DNA from: Xenopus tropicalis
Lineage: Eukaryota; Chordata; Amphibia; Anura; Pipidae
Direction of reading: 5' to 3'
DNA: 64,000 nucleotides
Assembly (NCBI RefSeq): GCF_000004195.4
Contig: NC_030683.2
Span: 71,953,764 to 72,017,763 of the forward strand
The number at the start of each line of letters is the position of its first letter. The stretch's first letter is position 1. The position numbers and the translations under genes are program-made. A model generated the notes under the pieces. The model saw only the letters and a program-made list of their open reading frames with translations. It did not search any database and was not told the DNA's origin. This document shows, piece after piece, positions 21,009-32,904 of the stretch.

Positions 21009-21830
21009 CATATTATGGGAATGCTCGGAGATAAAAAAATATTGGATGGAAATATTGCAGGTTTGCAATGACAAACTACAGCTGGGAATCCGTAATGATC
21101 CAGCAACAGTTCTACTACATCACAACACTCAACCGATTTCATTATACAGGAAATCACTCACTCAATATGCACTCAATGCGGCCAAAATATTAATTCCTAG
21201 GAAATGGAAATCTCCAACACTACCCACTATTAATGAATGGACTCAGGAAATGGAGGACATTTGCAAATTTGAGGACCTGCACACTGACTCTTATAAAGCT
21301 AAACAAAACCATTGGGCCACTTGGAGACTTTGGAGAATATATTTAGGAAAAGACAATAGGGCTAACTGATTATACCATATATCCTGATTAATAAATGCAA
21401 GGATAAAGATCCTGCCGAACCATGTCTCTACCAAATCTAGACCATAAACCAAAAGCCGAAAGAAGAATAAGATGATGTTCATGACAAATGCACTCTTACC
21501 ACATAATAAAATTAAGGGCCGTGGAAAATTAACTGCCCTTAATCCTCAGATAATTTTCTGCCCGGACCCCCCCTCCCTCCCCTCTTCTTTTCCCTAGTTA
21601 AAAAACAAAACTCAATCCAGCAACCAAATACCCTGACAACGGACAGACCTTTTACTTTATCTTTTTTATTAGAATTGTATAATGATATGGGAACATTGTG
21701 ACTACAATCTGTAATATGATATGACATGTTTTTCTATTTCTGTAAACTTTGCCATGATATCATATTGATACAAATGTTGGATTGTTATAAAACCCAATAA
21801 AAATCTAAAAATTAAAAAAAAAAAAAAAAA
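21009..21830 (+). mobile_element. 5'-truncated L1-type LINE with poly(A) and 16-bp target duplication
   Basis: The insert begins with the tail of ORF2 and ends in a poly(A) run (about 21814-21830). AAAGAACAGCTGCATG stands at 20993-21008 and again at 21831-21846, a perfect target-site duplication. A strong AATAAA lies near 21797. This is the signature of target-primed reverse transcription with 5' truncation. Confidence 0.9.
21013..21369 (+). pseudogene. L1 ORF2 C-terminal fragment
   Basis: The frame reads LWECSEIKKYW, then NDPATVLLHH, AAKILIPRKWK, TINEWTQEME and WRIYLGK. This is the C-terminal region of L1-clade ORF2, with the W-C-x-x-I-x-x-[FY]-W block followed by I-x-R-x-W. It is open to its natural stop at 21367, but reverse transcriptase and endonuclease are missing. 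The first ATG at 21046 is fortuitous. Confidence 0.8.
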
Positions 21831-21985
21831 AAAGAACAGCTGCATGTCTGTGGCACAGGAATTACAGACACAACAAATCTTTTTTCAGAGAAGTCAGTGC
21901 AGCGTTTCTGTGAGTGCTTATGGCTGTATTTACATAGACCTTTCTGATAAAGCTTACTTAGTTTTTACCTTTCTTTCTCCTTTAA

Positions 21986-23454
21986 CCCCTTTTCAGTGCA
22001 GTTGGTTTCAGATAGTACTGAATACTTTTCTTCAGTTGCTATCTATTTTTTCTTTTTTGCAGTTTTTATAAAAATTTTGGCAGCTCAGTAATCCAGGTGA
22101 TGCCTCTGAATGTTACAATTTGCTACATTAGTTGAGACGTTAGCAAGTATTGTATCAATTATAACAGCTGCTTAACATTAACATGAATGCTCAGCAGGGC
22201 CAAAGATAAGTAAGTTATGAACTAATGTATCAAATTAGAATAATTCGAAAAGTCTGGGCCCACCCTCCCAAAACTGCTCCGGGGAGACATGAGAAAGTGA
22301 AAAATGAAACTTTAAACTTCAATATTAGAAAAATGGCAAAAAATAAATAAGAGAAAGAAACTGAAAGTATTTTTCTTTGGTGGACTAGCTGAATCCACTG
22401 AAAAGTGTTTGGAAGGTGATTTCTTTAAACAAATTCAAGTTTTTACTGAAAACCAAGGATTTTTGTTTTGACCTGCTAAGAACAGAGAGATAATCTTTAA
22501 CTAATTTACAAAAAATGGGTCCAAAGCTGCTAGCACCCTGTGCTACATCCAGCACAAAGAACAGACCACGCATCGCAGGGTTGGAAGGGCTAAGGAAAAA
22601 TGGTTGGAAACAGGGCCCTAAGGGACAAAATTTTGTGACTTTTAGTACTCTTGCACTAGCCCTTCGTAAATAAGCCTATCAGTGTAAATCCCTACAAAGG
22701 ACAGTGCTCAGGGTTGGGGCAGAGAAATACTGCACATTCACCACTACCAGCTCTCAGTTTCAGCTCAGGGAATTAGGGGCCTATTTACGATACTGTGTAA
22801 AACTATTATCGCTGAAAAAACAGTGTAAAAACCTGTATAAAATAAATGGTGATTTATCAAGGTGTTTTAATATATGTTGACCAAACACTGGATTTGATGA
22901 TATTATTTGATACCCCTTCAGACCTTGCATATTCTGTTACAATCAATGGAAAAAATTCAGGCGTCAAGTAAGTTCCAGCAGAAGCTGCTCTTGAAAAAAA
23001 AAAGCATTTCGTAAATGTGATGGATGAATGCTGTATTTTCCCATAGCATTTTCAGATGGCTGCTTACTTTTATGCTGAATCTTTACACAGATGTGCATGG
23101 TCACTGAAAATCAATAGACAACTAAATAGAGTAAATACGTGATGCCTGGTGATGTGTGTAGTATTTGGTCGCCCTTATATCTTTACATCCTCTGCACTCA
23201 TTTAAAGTAGAAGGAAAGTCTCAACAGGAGCACTGGCCCAGGGTACCAGGTAAGTGATTGAGGCTTTCCTTATCCTTTAAGACCATTTTATAAGATCAAT
23301 AGTTGCAGAGATGCCATCCCAATTTAATTATAAACCAGGTGCCCAACTTGTGCTCAACTGCTCACAATTCTCCTGCTTGTGCAAGGTTCAGTGTTCCTGC
23401 ACAATGCAATCCAAAGTACACAGAAGCAACAGAGACTCTGTGACTCTTTAGGGC
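21986..23454. other. Noncoding DNA with a possible MITE edge
   Basis: GGGGCCTATTTACGATA near 22778 resembles the ends of the Harbinger-type 'GGGGC...TTTAC' MITEs elsewhere, but I found no matching second end. Otherwise nothing recognised. Confidence 0.35.
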
Positions 23455-23706
23455 CGTGGCAGACAGGGAGATTAGTTGCTGCACCCAATCTCCCCGAAAT
23501 GCCATCCCACCAGAAGGAATATAAATTGCCAGTGGGATGACATACGCGGCGCCGAAATCGCCAAAGTTTCCTCTCAAGGCAACTTTGGCGATTTCGGCAA
23601 ATTGCTGAACCACGTATGCCATCCCACTGGCGATTTACATTCTAGCCGATGGAATGGCATTTCGGGGAGATTAGTCGCCCGCGACAAGGGAGATTTGTCA
23701 CGGCCA
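23455..23706. mobile_element. Palindromic MITE, family A, third copy with both arms
   Basis: The left arm holds GGGAGATTAGTTG and ATGCCATCCCACC. The right arm holds GGCATTTCGGGGAGATTAG. The centre is a near-palindrome: GCCGAAATCGCCAAAGT pairs with ACTTTGGCGATTTCGGC (about 23552-23604). This is the most complete copy of the family here. Confidence 0.7.
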
Positions 23707-25010
23707 AGCTTCTCCATAGTGGCAGGTTTGTAAAGTTTATAAAAGTAGGGGATTGTAGATGAGAGGATACCAAATCAGAGTTACTCTTGAAAAATTAAGG
23801 TGGGTTGACATGTCTGTAATTGTAAAGAGCCTGAAGTTAAGAAACACATTTCTAGGTTGCATACTAAAATCTCAAAATTGTCACATCTTTACTTCATTGG
23901 ATTGAAATTATATTCCCCTGTAAATACCTTGCAACAGTGCTTTTCAACCCTGATGGAATGATACCAGATGAGGGACAGAGGGCAATGGCTGGTCACTGAT
24001 CCAACAGCAGGTCATAGCACAGACAGCTGTGCCTTACAGGATGCATTTTCTCTAACCTCGGCAAATAACTGCCACATTATCTCGCTTACTGGTGTAAAAA
24101 CATGATGTTTTCCAATGTCTATCAGTTAATAAACTATTTTATTATTTGTACCATTTGTATTTTACTCTGTATAATATACAGATATTTCCTCTGTATGCAG
24201 CACTTGGAATGTAATGTTACATAACATGCAATATCCAGTTGCTGTACTGCAGAAAGCCAACTACATCTGTCCCTCTAGAAGTAATCTAGTTTGAAACAGT
24301 TATGTCTATAATATATTTTTAACCACATGGGTAATCTTGGGTATAGGCAGTGATGAATATAGATCAAGATAGATATACTGTAGAAACAATGTATGCATTG
24401 CATTTTATGGCTATGCAGGGAGGATAACAGATATGTAGACTGACTAGAGTTAATCCTCGCAATTTAGAGTCTTCCTTTACTTTTTATTCTGCCCTGCTGA
24501 AATATATTTATATAGGTCTAACCTTCTCATCAGCCACAATGAAAAGAGAAGTGAAAGTTTCACAAAGATAAAAAATGAGAAGCGAACATCACATAGGCAA
24601 ATTCAGGTACGAATATAACTGGGTGGAGTGTCCTGAAGGTAAAGGTGTTGTGTGATTTTTACAAAAAAAAAAAAATAGAAAAATATATTAATTCCGTTTT
24701 GTTATTTTTACAGTAATAAATGCATAACTGTACAAAAGATACTGGGATATTATTATATTACAATCCCAGAGAAAGGAGCAAGAGTCTTATGATTTTCAGT
24801 CTAAGGGAATTTTGTTGCTGTGGGACTGTTTCATAATCGTAGATCCCAAATGCCTCCACCGTTTAATGTGATTGCAATGAATAGGGCTCGTGCTGAATAT
24901 AATTTTTGCCTATTGTTTTAATCACGAAATCTATGTTTTTGTTATTTCTTGGCCTAAACAGGGTAGACAATGTCCTTGCAAGATAGTAAATGTTCAAATA
25001 ATCCCCTGCA
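23707..25010. other. Noncoding DNA, nothing recognised
   Basis: AT-rich, with no coding similarity. A poly(A) run is at about 24662. Confidence 0.4.
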
Positions 25011-25398
25011 TAAAGGTGGCCATACACGAGCAGATCCGCTTGCTTGGCGATGTCGCCAAGCGAGCGGATCTTCCCCCGATATCCCCACCTACGGGTGGGC
25101 GATATCGGGGAGCATTTAGGTAAAAAAAAAATAATCCGATCGTTTGGCCCTGGGGCCAAACGATCGGATTATGTGGGCGGCAATGGGGCAGTCGGATCGG
25201 GGACCGCATCAACGAGCCGATGCGGTCCCCGATCCGACCGGATTTTCTAACCTGGCCGATCGAGATCTGGCCAATTTCAGGCCAGATATCGGTCGGCCAG
25301 GCCGCTCTGCTCTCCCCATACACGAGCCGATTAGCTGCCGAATCGGTCCAAGGGACCGATATCGGCAGCTATAGTCGGCCCGTGTATGGGGACCTTAA
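25011..25398. mobile_element. Multi-hairpin MITE, first copy (TTAA-type ends)
   Basis: The ends TAAAGGTGGCCATACACG and CGTGTATGGGGACCTTAA are inverted repeats. In between are consecutive hairpins with near-perfect arms: 25033-25070 (GATCCGCTTGCTTGGCGA with its complement), 25075-25111 (CCCGATATC with GATATCGGG), 25133-25170 (AATCCGATCGTTTGGCC with its complement), 25193-25236 (CGGATCGGGGACCGCATC with its complement), about 25253-25301 (CTGGCCGAT with ATCGGTCGGCCAG) and about 25329-25378. It has no ORF. The second copy is at 61721-62088. Confidence 0.8.
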
Positions 25399-27456
25399 GA
25401 CTTCTACTTATTTGTTAGTCAAAGCAGTCACTGCAGACTTGGAAGGGAGGGGGTTGTTGGTAGTCTGAATATTAACCTTACAAAGACCAAACATGAAGTA
25501 GGTTCAGTTTCCCTGTTTGCCCTGTTAAGCTGAAAATTACCAAAATTCAGTGGGGACTAACCTTGCAGTCACGAGGGTCACGGGGGCCTGGGAGGAGCAT
25601 GTGGGGGTGGAGGGGGTGGCAGGTAGCCATTTCATGTTCGTTGTAAGTGACACATGAGTTTGTGGAGGAGCAAAAACATTTTTTTTGCAGGGCCCTGGAG
25701 TTATGCCATAGCACAATTAATTTATTATATGTAATGAAAACAATAGGCAAAAGGTATGTTCAGCACAAGTCCTATTCATTAAACTCATGTTCAACAAGAT
25801 GACATTTGTAATATACCATTAAGAAACGGCCTTACAGCAAAAAAACTCCCTCAGATTAAAAATCATATGACTTTTAGCTCCTTAGTTTCTAACATAATAA
25901 TATCCCAGTGTCTGGTGTGCGCAGTTATGCATTTGCTCTGCCCCTTTGAGAACCAGTGACATACATCATAAAACTGACAGCACTAAAAAAAAATCTGGTA
26001 GGGTTGGTGTTGTTACAACAGTAGGGACACCTATTTTCAGCACCAGCTCAATTCATTGAACTCATGTTGATCACTACCCCTTTAATTTTTAATTATAACC
26101 ACAAATCATTATTTTCACATATCCACACTCAACAAAAGTGCCATTCAAAGTTATTTGAATGGCACTTCAATTTGGTGGTGGGTTATATAAAGCTTTTCAT
26201 GTATTGTGGATGTACAACGTAGGACATTTTGACCGCTAGTATATACAGAATCAAATTCTCCATTCCCCAAGCAAATATCAAAAGTCCTCCCCAAAATTGA
26301 ATCACATATACCAGTGCGTATGCCATTGGTGAAAGAAAAAAAATTATATACTGTACATACTACATAAAGTGTATATAAAGTGTAATTTATTATACCTCTA
26401 TCTAAAGTTAGTGACTTCACAAATCAATTCCCAAAATAAACCTGTACCCAATAGAACTAAATGTAAAGAGCTCTTCCACTTAAAAAATATCTTTTTCAGA
26501 GGCTTAAAATCAAATCAACAGTGGGAGAAGCTGAACTCCATATACACTTCCCATGCAATTCACCTGTTTGGCATTAACTGTTGTGCAATGTCACTATCCA
26601 AGTGTTTTACAAATCATGCACAAGGTAGTGAATTGGAGTTTGGTCAATATGAGCCAATTTTCCTTATATCAGGAAAAATGTATCAGAGATCATTTTAAGA
26701 TATCCCCTTTGCTAGGGGGCAACTGGTTGGCACTTATTCAGAACTTTGACATGGTAGCAGATTGAAGACCTGTACTTTACTTTACTAGGTAAAATATATA
26801 AGCTGTGTGAAATACATGTCCCTGCTAACCATTTGACCCCAAACCTTATGGACTTTTTTTGTAATTTATATTTCAAGAAGACAAATGATTACGTTTTTTA
26901 ATCTAAAAGCATGCATCTTCATGTAAATTATCTCATTATACAAATGTTTCTTTGCATACCAACAGTTTTATATACAGTATATATATATATATATACATAA
27001 TGAGAAAAATGTTGTGTGTGTGCTTTTTACAGAAAATAAGAAAGAATTTAGCAGTCTGGGAGGATGATGCAATGTTTTCAGGGCTTAAGCGTGACAACTC
27101 TAGCAAGGAGACACTCAGAAGAGATATGTATGATTCAAAAGAGGAGAACAGTACATGACTCATAGCAGAATAGTGCGTCAATGCAAGATGAGAAAACCAT
27201 TTATAGGGCCTAAAGGACTGTTCTAAACACTAGGGAACAGATTTTTAAAGAAAATCTAAAAAATGGTTTCTTCTCTAAGGTAATATTTAGACCCATCTAT
27301 TATTTCCATAAAACATCCATATACCAAGATTTGCAAGATTATTACTAATCTGCATCACAGAGGGAAGTGCAACTCTTTTATCAAGAAGTAACAAGATTGC
27401 AAGGGATGTGAGCAGAACACAATCCTTTGGACAGATGAAAGAAAAGATACTGAAAT
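25399..27456. other. Noncoding DNA with a possible MITE fragment
   Basis: The GC-rich stretch 25555-25715 ends in GGGCCCTGGAGTTATGCCA, which looks like the right end of a dispersed repeat whose left end is missing. A TA tract lies at about 26978-26996. Nothing else is recognised. Confidence 0.4.
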
Positions 27457-27605
27457 TATTGTTATTATTAACATTTATTTATAAAGCGCCAACATATTCC
27501 GCAGTGCTGTACAATAAGTGGGCTTCATACATTGGACATACAGAGTAACATATAAAAAAATCAATAACCGATACAAGAGGTGAAGAGAGCCCTGCCCAAA
27601 AGAGC

Positions 27606-28184
27606 TTACAATCTACAAGAAGAAAGGGTTGAGACACAAGGTGTGGGAATGGGCATGACCAGAGTTGTGAGAGGTGTGGCACAGGGTGTTGCTTTTAGCA
27701 GCACACTAAGGTTATGTTCAACTAGATTAGGGTAAACTTCTCTAAATAAATGCATTTTTAGAGATCTCTTTAAGGCAGAGAGATTGGGAGAAAGTCTGAC
27801 AGTTTGTGGGAGCGAATTCCAGAGAAGAGGTGCAGCCCTTGCAAAGTCTGGAATGCGAGTGTGTGAGGAGGGAATGAGAGAGGAGTTGAGGAGCAGGTCA
27901 GTAGAGGAGCGTAACAAGCGGGTTGGATGGTACCTAGAGATGAGTTCAGAGATGTAGGGTGGGGCAGAGTTATGGACTGCTTTAAATGTGAGGGTCATTA
28001 GTTTGAATTTTATCCTGGATGGTAGGGGAAGCCAGTGCAGGGATTGGCAGAGCGGCACGGCAGAGGAGGAGCAGTTGGAGAGGTGTATGAGCCTGGCAGC
28101 AGTATTCATTATGGACTGGAGAGGGGACAGTCTTTGGAGGGGAAGGCCAATTAATAGGGAGTTACAGTAGTCCAGACGAGACAT
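27606..28184 (-). pseudogene. L2 ORF2 C-terminal domain
   Basis: SRLDYCNSLLIGLP, IMNTAARLIHL, LHWLPLPSRIKFK, PPYISELI and the final block LWNSLPQTVR followed by FKR-like LKRSLKMHLF are the well-conserved C-terminal signature of CR1/L2 ORF2. This piece is open for 192 codons, continuing into 3' UTR sequence, and is the best-preserved part of the element. Confidence 0.85.
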
Positions 28185-29185
28185 TATAAGAAAGTGAATA
28201 GGAATTCTGGCTCATAAATGATCGTCCTACATGATTTGATAAGTGACTGTATTTGAGGAGTGAAGGACAGGGCAGAATCAAGGATAACCCCAAGGCACCG
28301 GGCCTGGGGAGATGGGGTGACGGTAGCATTGTTAACATTTATAGATACCTCTGGAACAATGTGGGTGCTTGATGGGGGAAAGAGAACCAATTCAGTCTTA
28401 GAGAGGCTTAATTTAAGGCAACATTGGGACATCCAAGTGGAGATAGTGGACAGGCAGGAAGAGACATCAGCATAGAGGTCGTACTGAAAGCCAAAAGAAT
28501 TGATTAATTTGCCAAGTGAGGAGGTATAGAGAGAAAATAGTAAGGGGCCCAGGACAGAGCCTTGAGGAACCCCGACAGAAAGAGGCAAGGGAGAAGACGA
28601 TTCACCATTGTAAGAGACACTGAAGGATCGATCTGAGAGATAAGATGAAAACCAGGATAAGGCAGTGTCACAAAGGCCAAGAGAGCGGAGAGACTGGAGG
28701 AGAAGAGGGTGATCCACAGTGTCAAAAGCAGCAGAGAGATTGAGAAGTATTAGTAGCGAGTAGTGTTTTTTGGCTTTAGCCGATAGGAGGTCATTTGTTA
28801 GTCGGTTTAGAGCAGTTTCGGTGGAGTGTTGTTGTCTAAAACCAGATTGTAGGGGATCCAGGAGGTTATTGCCAGAGAGGAATAGTGTCAGTCAGTTGTA
28901 AACTAGGCACTCGAGTAGTTTGGAGATGAATGGGAGCAGAGAGATAGGTCGGAGGTTAGTAGGATTGGAAGGATCAATGGAGGGTTTTTTCAGAATAGGG
29001 GTTACAAGTGCATGTTTCAGTTGGGAGGGAAAGATTCCAGTAGAGAGCGAGAGATTGAATAGATGAGTTAAGGCTTTGATCAGACAGGGGTTGGCATTGC
29101 GTAGAAGTTTGGTAGGAATGGAATCAAGTGGGCAGGTAGTAAGGTGAGGGAAAGCCAAAAGTTTTGAGACTTCCTCTTCAGTCAC
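28184..29185 (-). pseudogene. L2 reverse transcriptase domain with lost catalytic residues
   Basis: [42 protein letters not shown] and LYADVSS are read in order across two frames. Motif A should read DLSAAFD; the first aspartate is asparagine here. Motif C should read YADD followed by TQL; an in-frame deletion leaves YADVSS. Either change alone should abolish polymerase activity. Confidence 0.8.
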
Positions 29186-29718
29186 TGGGGAGAAGGAGCC
29201 AAGAAGAGACTGGGTAGCATGTAGGGAGGGAGGGGAATGGTTATGGGGATTAAGTTGTGCAATATCACTTCATTTTTAAAGTGCTCTGCAATAGCTTGAG
29301 CAATGACTGAAGCACACGGAAGGGGTGGAGAAGGGGACAGCAGAGAGTTAAAGGTAGAGAAGGGTTTTTTAGAGAGGGAGTTAATGAGTGCAGTGAAGTA
29401 GGTTTGTTTAGCTTGGCGGAGGGTGCTATTATAGGAGAGCAGAACAGATTTGTAGCTGCAGAAATCTGACCTTGATTTACGCCAGCGGCGCTCAAGTGTA
29501 CGTGACTGTTTTTGGGGGATTTAGTATAAGCAGTGTGCCAGGGTTGGAGTGGTTTGGGCCTCATGCATTTTGTCTTGGCAGGAGCAAGCTCATTAAGGGC
29601 AGTGGCGAGTGTGCTGTAGTAGACAGAGGTAGCCTGAATAGGACAAGAGACAGTTAGGTTGTTAGAATGAAGACAGTCAAAGGAAGAAGAGATGTGACCT
29701 GTTTACGGATTGCAGGTC

Positions 29719-30566
29719 TCAGTATGTGCATGTTTGGGAGACATCAGAGGGTGTAGAGGGAGTTAGCGAGAGTTGAAATGTGAGCAGATTGTGATCAGAG
29801 AGGGGGAAAGGGACGTTAGTGAAGTTTAAGATAGAACAACATTTTGTAAATATAAGATCCAGGGAGTTTCCATTGGAGTGAAAGGGGGAGTCAGAGTACA
29901 GAGATAACCCAAAGGAGGATGTTAGTGAAAGGATTTTAGACACAGCAGGGGCATTAGGATTGTTAACAGGTATGTTAAAGTCACCTAGTACAATGAATGG
30001 GGAGTCAGAGGAAAGGAAGTAAGATAGCCAGGCAGAAAATTTGGCAAAGAATTGTGAGGTTGGTTCAGGAGGTCGGTATATGACCGCAATGCGAAGCGAA
30101 ACAGGGGAGAAGAGCCTAATAGAGTGAACCTCAAATGAGGAAAATGAGAGCGAAGGAGGAGGTGGAAGGACTTTAAATGAATAGTGGGGGGAGAGAAGGA
30201 GTCCTACCCCACCCCCTGCCCTGTTTCCAGGTCTGGGAGTGTGAGTAAGGTGTAGCCCCCCCCAAAAGACAGAGCAGCAGGTGAGGCACTGTCAGTAGAG
30301 GAAAGCCAGATCTCAGTTATTGCAAATAAGTTAAGCGATTTAATGATGAAAAGGTCATGGATGGAGGTCGGTTTGTTGCAGACGGAGCGGGAATTCCAGA
30401 GGGCACAGGGAATTTGAACACAGGCTTTGGGTAAAGGGGTAATGTTTCTGTACTTTAAAGGGGTACAAGGTGGGTTTGGAGAATGTGACCCTAACAAAAG
30501 TGGGATGGAGGTAAGGGTTGGGGGAAATGTCACCAGCAGCAAGTTACAGGAAAGAGAGGAATGCAA
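29719..30566 (-). pseudogene. L2 ORF2 N-terminal endonuclease region, broken
   Basis: ALWNSRSVCNK, FAITEIWLSS and FGGGYTLL match the AP-endonuclease core (motifs N, ET and following) of CR1/L2 proteins. Downstream, FSDHNLL-like sequence (LSDHNLLTFQLSL, near 29790) supplies the SDH motif. At least one frame change separates these pieces. Confidence 0.75.
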
Positions 30567-30674
30567 GGTGAGAGTGGGATTTGTATGTTCTTGTTTTATG
30601 TGAGGAGAAAGAGTTAACTGGAGCTATGGAGCAAAGCACTTTAAAGACTTTATGTGCTGAGAGGGAAGGAGAGG

Positions 30675-30868
30675 TTAAAAGAAAAGTAACACTAAAAATG
30701 TTTAAAATCTATTCTACCCTGCACCAATAATTGCCCTATCCTGCAAACCATTTAGTATTTTGAATGCTTTATTAGAAAATACCTTTTAAAACTTGGCTTC
30801 CGGTCATTTGAAAAAAGTAGAAAAATAGATTTTTTACCTAAAAATTTTTAGTGTGACTTTTCCTTTAA
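30675..30868. mobile_element. TTAA-type MITE (GAAAAGT ends)
   Basis: TTAAAAGAAAAGTAACACT at the left and AGTGTGACTTTTCCTTTAA at the right are inverted repeats, followed inwards by AAAAATG/TTTTTAG blocks. At 194 bp it is a short non-autonomous element, abutting the 5' end of the L2 copy. Confidence 0.75.
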
Positions 30869-31073
30869 AGCATGTTTGCAGAATCTTAAAAATTGAAAAA
30901 TAAGTCTAACTAAATAAATAAATAAATATAGAGTCAAATTAAATTTAAAGTACTAATGCCTGTGTGACTGTCAGAGGTGGATCTGAGTAGAGAATGCCAG
31001 GGTTTCAGAGCTATAAGGTGTTCAGGATGGTTATTGGGTTTATTAAAAAAAAACTGCCTGGTGTAAACATTAA
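30869..31073. other. Noncoding spacer
   Basis: Includes a short (AAAT)n run near 30912; otherwise featureless. Confidence 0.4.
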
Positions 31074-31603
31074 GGGGCTGATTTACTAAGACACGAATTC
31101 GAATCCGAATTGGAAAAATTCAGATTGGAAAACGAACATTTTGCGACTTTTTCGTATTTTTTTGCGATTTTTTCGGCGACTTTACGACTTTTCGGAAATT
31201 ATTGCGACTTTTTCGTTACCAATACGATTTGCGCGAAAAAACGCGAGTTTTTCGTAGCCACTCCGAAAGTTGCGCAAAATCTGGCGATTTTTTCATAGCG
31301 TTAAAACTTGCGCAAAAAGTCGCGCCTTTTTCGTAGCGTTAAAACTTGCACGAAAAGTCGCGCCTTTTTCCGTAGCGTCAACTTAAAAGGCGCAACGTTT
31401 CACGCAAGTTTTAATGCTACGAAAAACTCGCGATTTTGCGCAACTTTCGGAATGGCTACGAAAAACTCGCGTTTTTTCGCGCAAATCGTATTGGTAACGA
31501 AAAAGTCGCGACAATTTTCCGAAAAAATCGCAAAATACCGATCATTACGAAAAAAACGCAATCGGACGCATTCGGCCCGTTCGTGGGTTAGTAAATGTGC
31601 CCC
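31074..31603. mobile_element. Harbinger-type palindromic MITE, 530 bp
   Basis: The ends GGGGCTGATTTACTAAG and GTTAGTAAATGTGCCCC are inverted, flanked by TAA on both sides (31071-31073 and 31604-31606), the 3-bp duplication of PIF/Harbinger elements. Nearly the whole length is a long palindrome centred near 31340, with CGAAAAAACGCGAG on the left matched by CTCGCGTTTTTTCG on the right. Open frames on the plus strand are by-products. Confidence 0.85.
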
Positions 31604-32735
31604 TAAGTGTTGAACTGTTTTACTTACCTCACAAAGTAGTTACTGCCATGGTCCAACAGACAAGTTTCATATATATATATATATATATACACTGTATTTG
31701 GGTTTATTAGGTGCATATTTATAAAATGGTGAACTTTCGCTTTCACCCCTTGATCAACATGTGGATGAATGAATTTTTCATCTGGCAGCCTGTGGGCTTT
31801 GTTCTTATCGTCTGATTAATATGCCCAACTGGTTGAGTTTCTTCACTGCTGAATTGTGTTAAACTATGTTATTTTTCTCATGGGCCAACAATGTGAAGTT
31901 GTTGAGCTGTTTTGTTCTTTTAGTAGAATGGCAGCTGACATTGTTGCCTTGCTATGACATACTTAACAGATATGTGTCTTTAAACCAGGTGTAATTGTGC
32001 CACTTGAAGACTTTAACAATTTGCCAATTTATCAAGAGCGCGATTGCATGTTTTTGCCAAATGTAATTTTGCCACCCCAACCTTGTGAACAACCATTATA
32101 AAATACAGCAGCCAGTTTAGTATCTCAATATCATATGCTCTATGCTAATATTCCTTATGAGTCTTACTTTATGGTGTTAATTAGCATTATTAACCATTAA
32201 AATTATATGGGTAAAATACAGTAGCTTAATTATGCAATGTAATTACACCAGCAAAATTTAAACACAAGTTAATATACTATGCTGCCATGAAAATTTATTT
32301 TATGTGTTGAAGCAAACTTTGTCAGAAGAAGACATGGAAAAAATTTGCACTTCAGTAAATATACCCTGGTGCGTCACTATTTTTGCATAAATGAACTGCT
32401 TACTCTGCACTAAATTATCACACTGATATGAATGGATTCTGATAGTGACAGGATTATGGATTCTATAAGACAGCAATACAATATGTAATTTTTAAATGCT
32501 TTTGTTATAGGCCCACACTTTTTCTCCTTCTTAAAGGCTTTATTGCTGTTCTGAATCCAATCCAATTACTATGAAAAGTTGAAATATTTATTTGTTCGAC
32601 TTCATCTAAGATTTCTGCAATACGTTTAGGTGTAATAGTAATCCACAGAACTGAGCACAAGCCTTAGATAGGTAATCAACCCAACTAAACTGTGTGTCAT
32701 TATATCAAGTGGCTCCTGCTGGGCGGCCTGGTTAC
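31604..32735. other. Noncoding DNA
   Basis: A TA microsatellite at about 31669-31689. Nothing else recognised. Confidence 0.4.
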
Positions 32736-32904
32736 TATTTATTATTATTATTAGTAACATGTATTTATAGAGCACCAACATATTTTGCAGCACTGTGCAA
32801 TAAATGGGTTTATACAGTGAATGTACAGAATTACATACAATTCAACCAATAAACAATGCAAGAGGTGAAGAGAGCCCTGCCCAAAAGAGCTTACAACCCA
32901 CCAA
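32736..32904 (-). mobile_element. L2-type LINE 3' tail fragment
   Basis: On the minus strand TTGTAAGCTCTTTTGGGC and a GTGCTCTATAAATACATG-like block, ending in TAATAATAAT, match the tail of the L2 at 27457. Only about 170 bp were retained by 5' truncation. Confidence 0.8.

Larger units (their letters stand above)
20742..21985. mobile_element. T2/Kolobok-type MITE split by an L1 insertion
   Basis: The ends TAAAGGAGAAGGAAAG and CTTTCTTTCTCCTTTAA are inverted repeats of the TTAAAGG type. The interior has GAACATGCTCAG and a block TGTGAGTGCTTATGGCTGT near 21910. Without the 822-bp L1 and one copy of its target duplication the element is about 405 bp. The MITE was there first and the L1 landed in it. 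Confidence 0.75.
27457..30674 (-). mobile_element. L2-type LINE, nearly full length, decayed
   Basis: On the minus strand the order is endonuclease (about 30566-29720), reverse transcriptase (about 29190-28240), C-terminal domain (28184-27700) and a 3' tail with TTGTAAGCTCTTTTGGGC, GCGCTTTATAAATAAATG and a TAATAA repeat end, as in vertebrate L2. The 5' side is bounded by a MITE at 30675. The reading frame is broken repeatedly, so the copy is inactive. Confidence 0.85.

Noticed and set aside
25044..25468. Several GC-rich ORFs in the multi-hairpin element
   Set aside because: Frames arise from serial inverted repeats and are not conserved in the second copy.
31110..31613. Two plus-strand ORFs rich in F, K, R and S
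   Set aside because: They are by-products of a palindromic MITE; the second is a mirror of the first.
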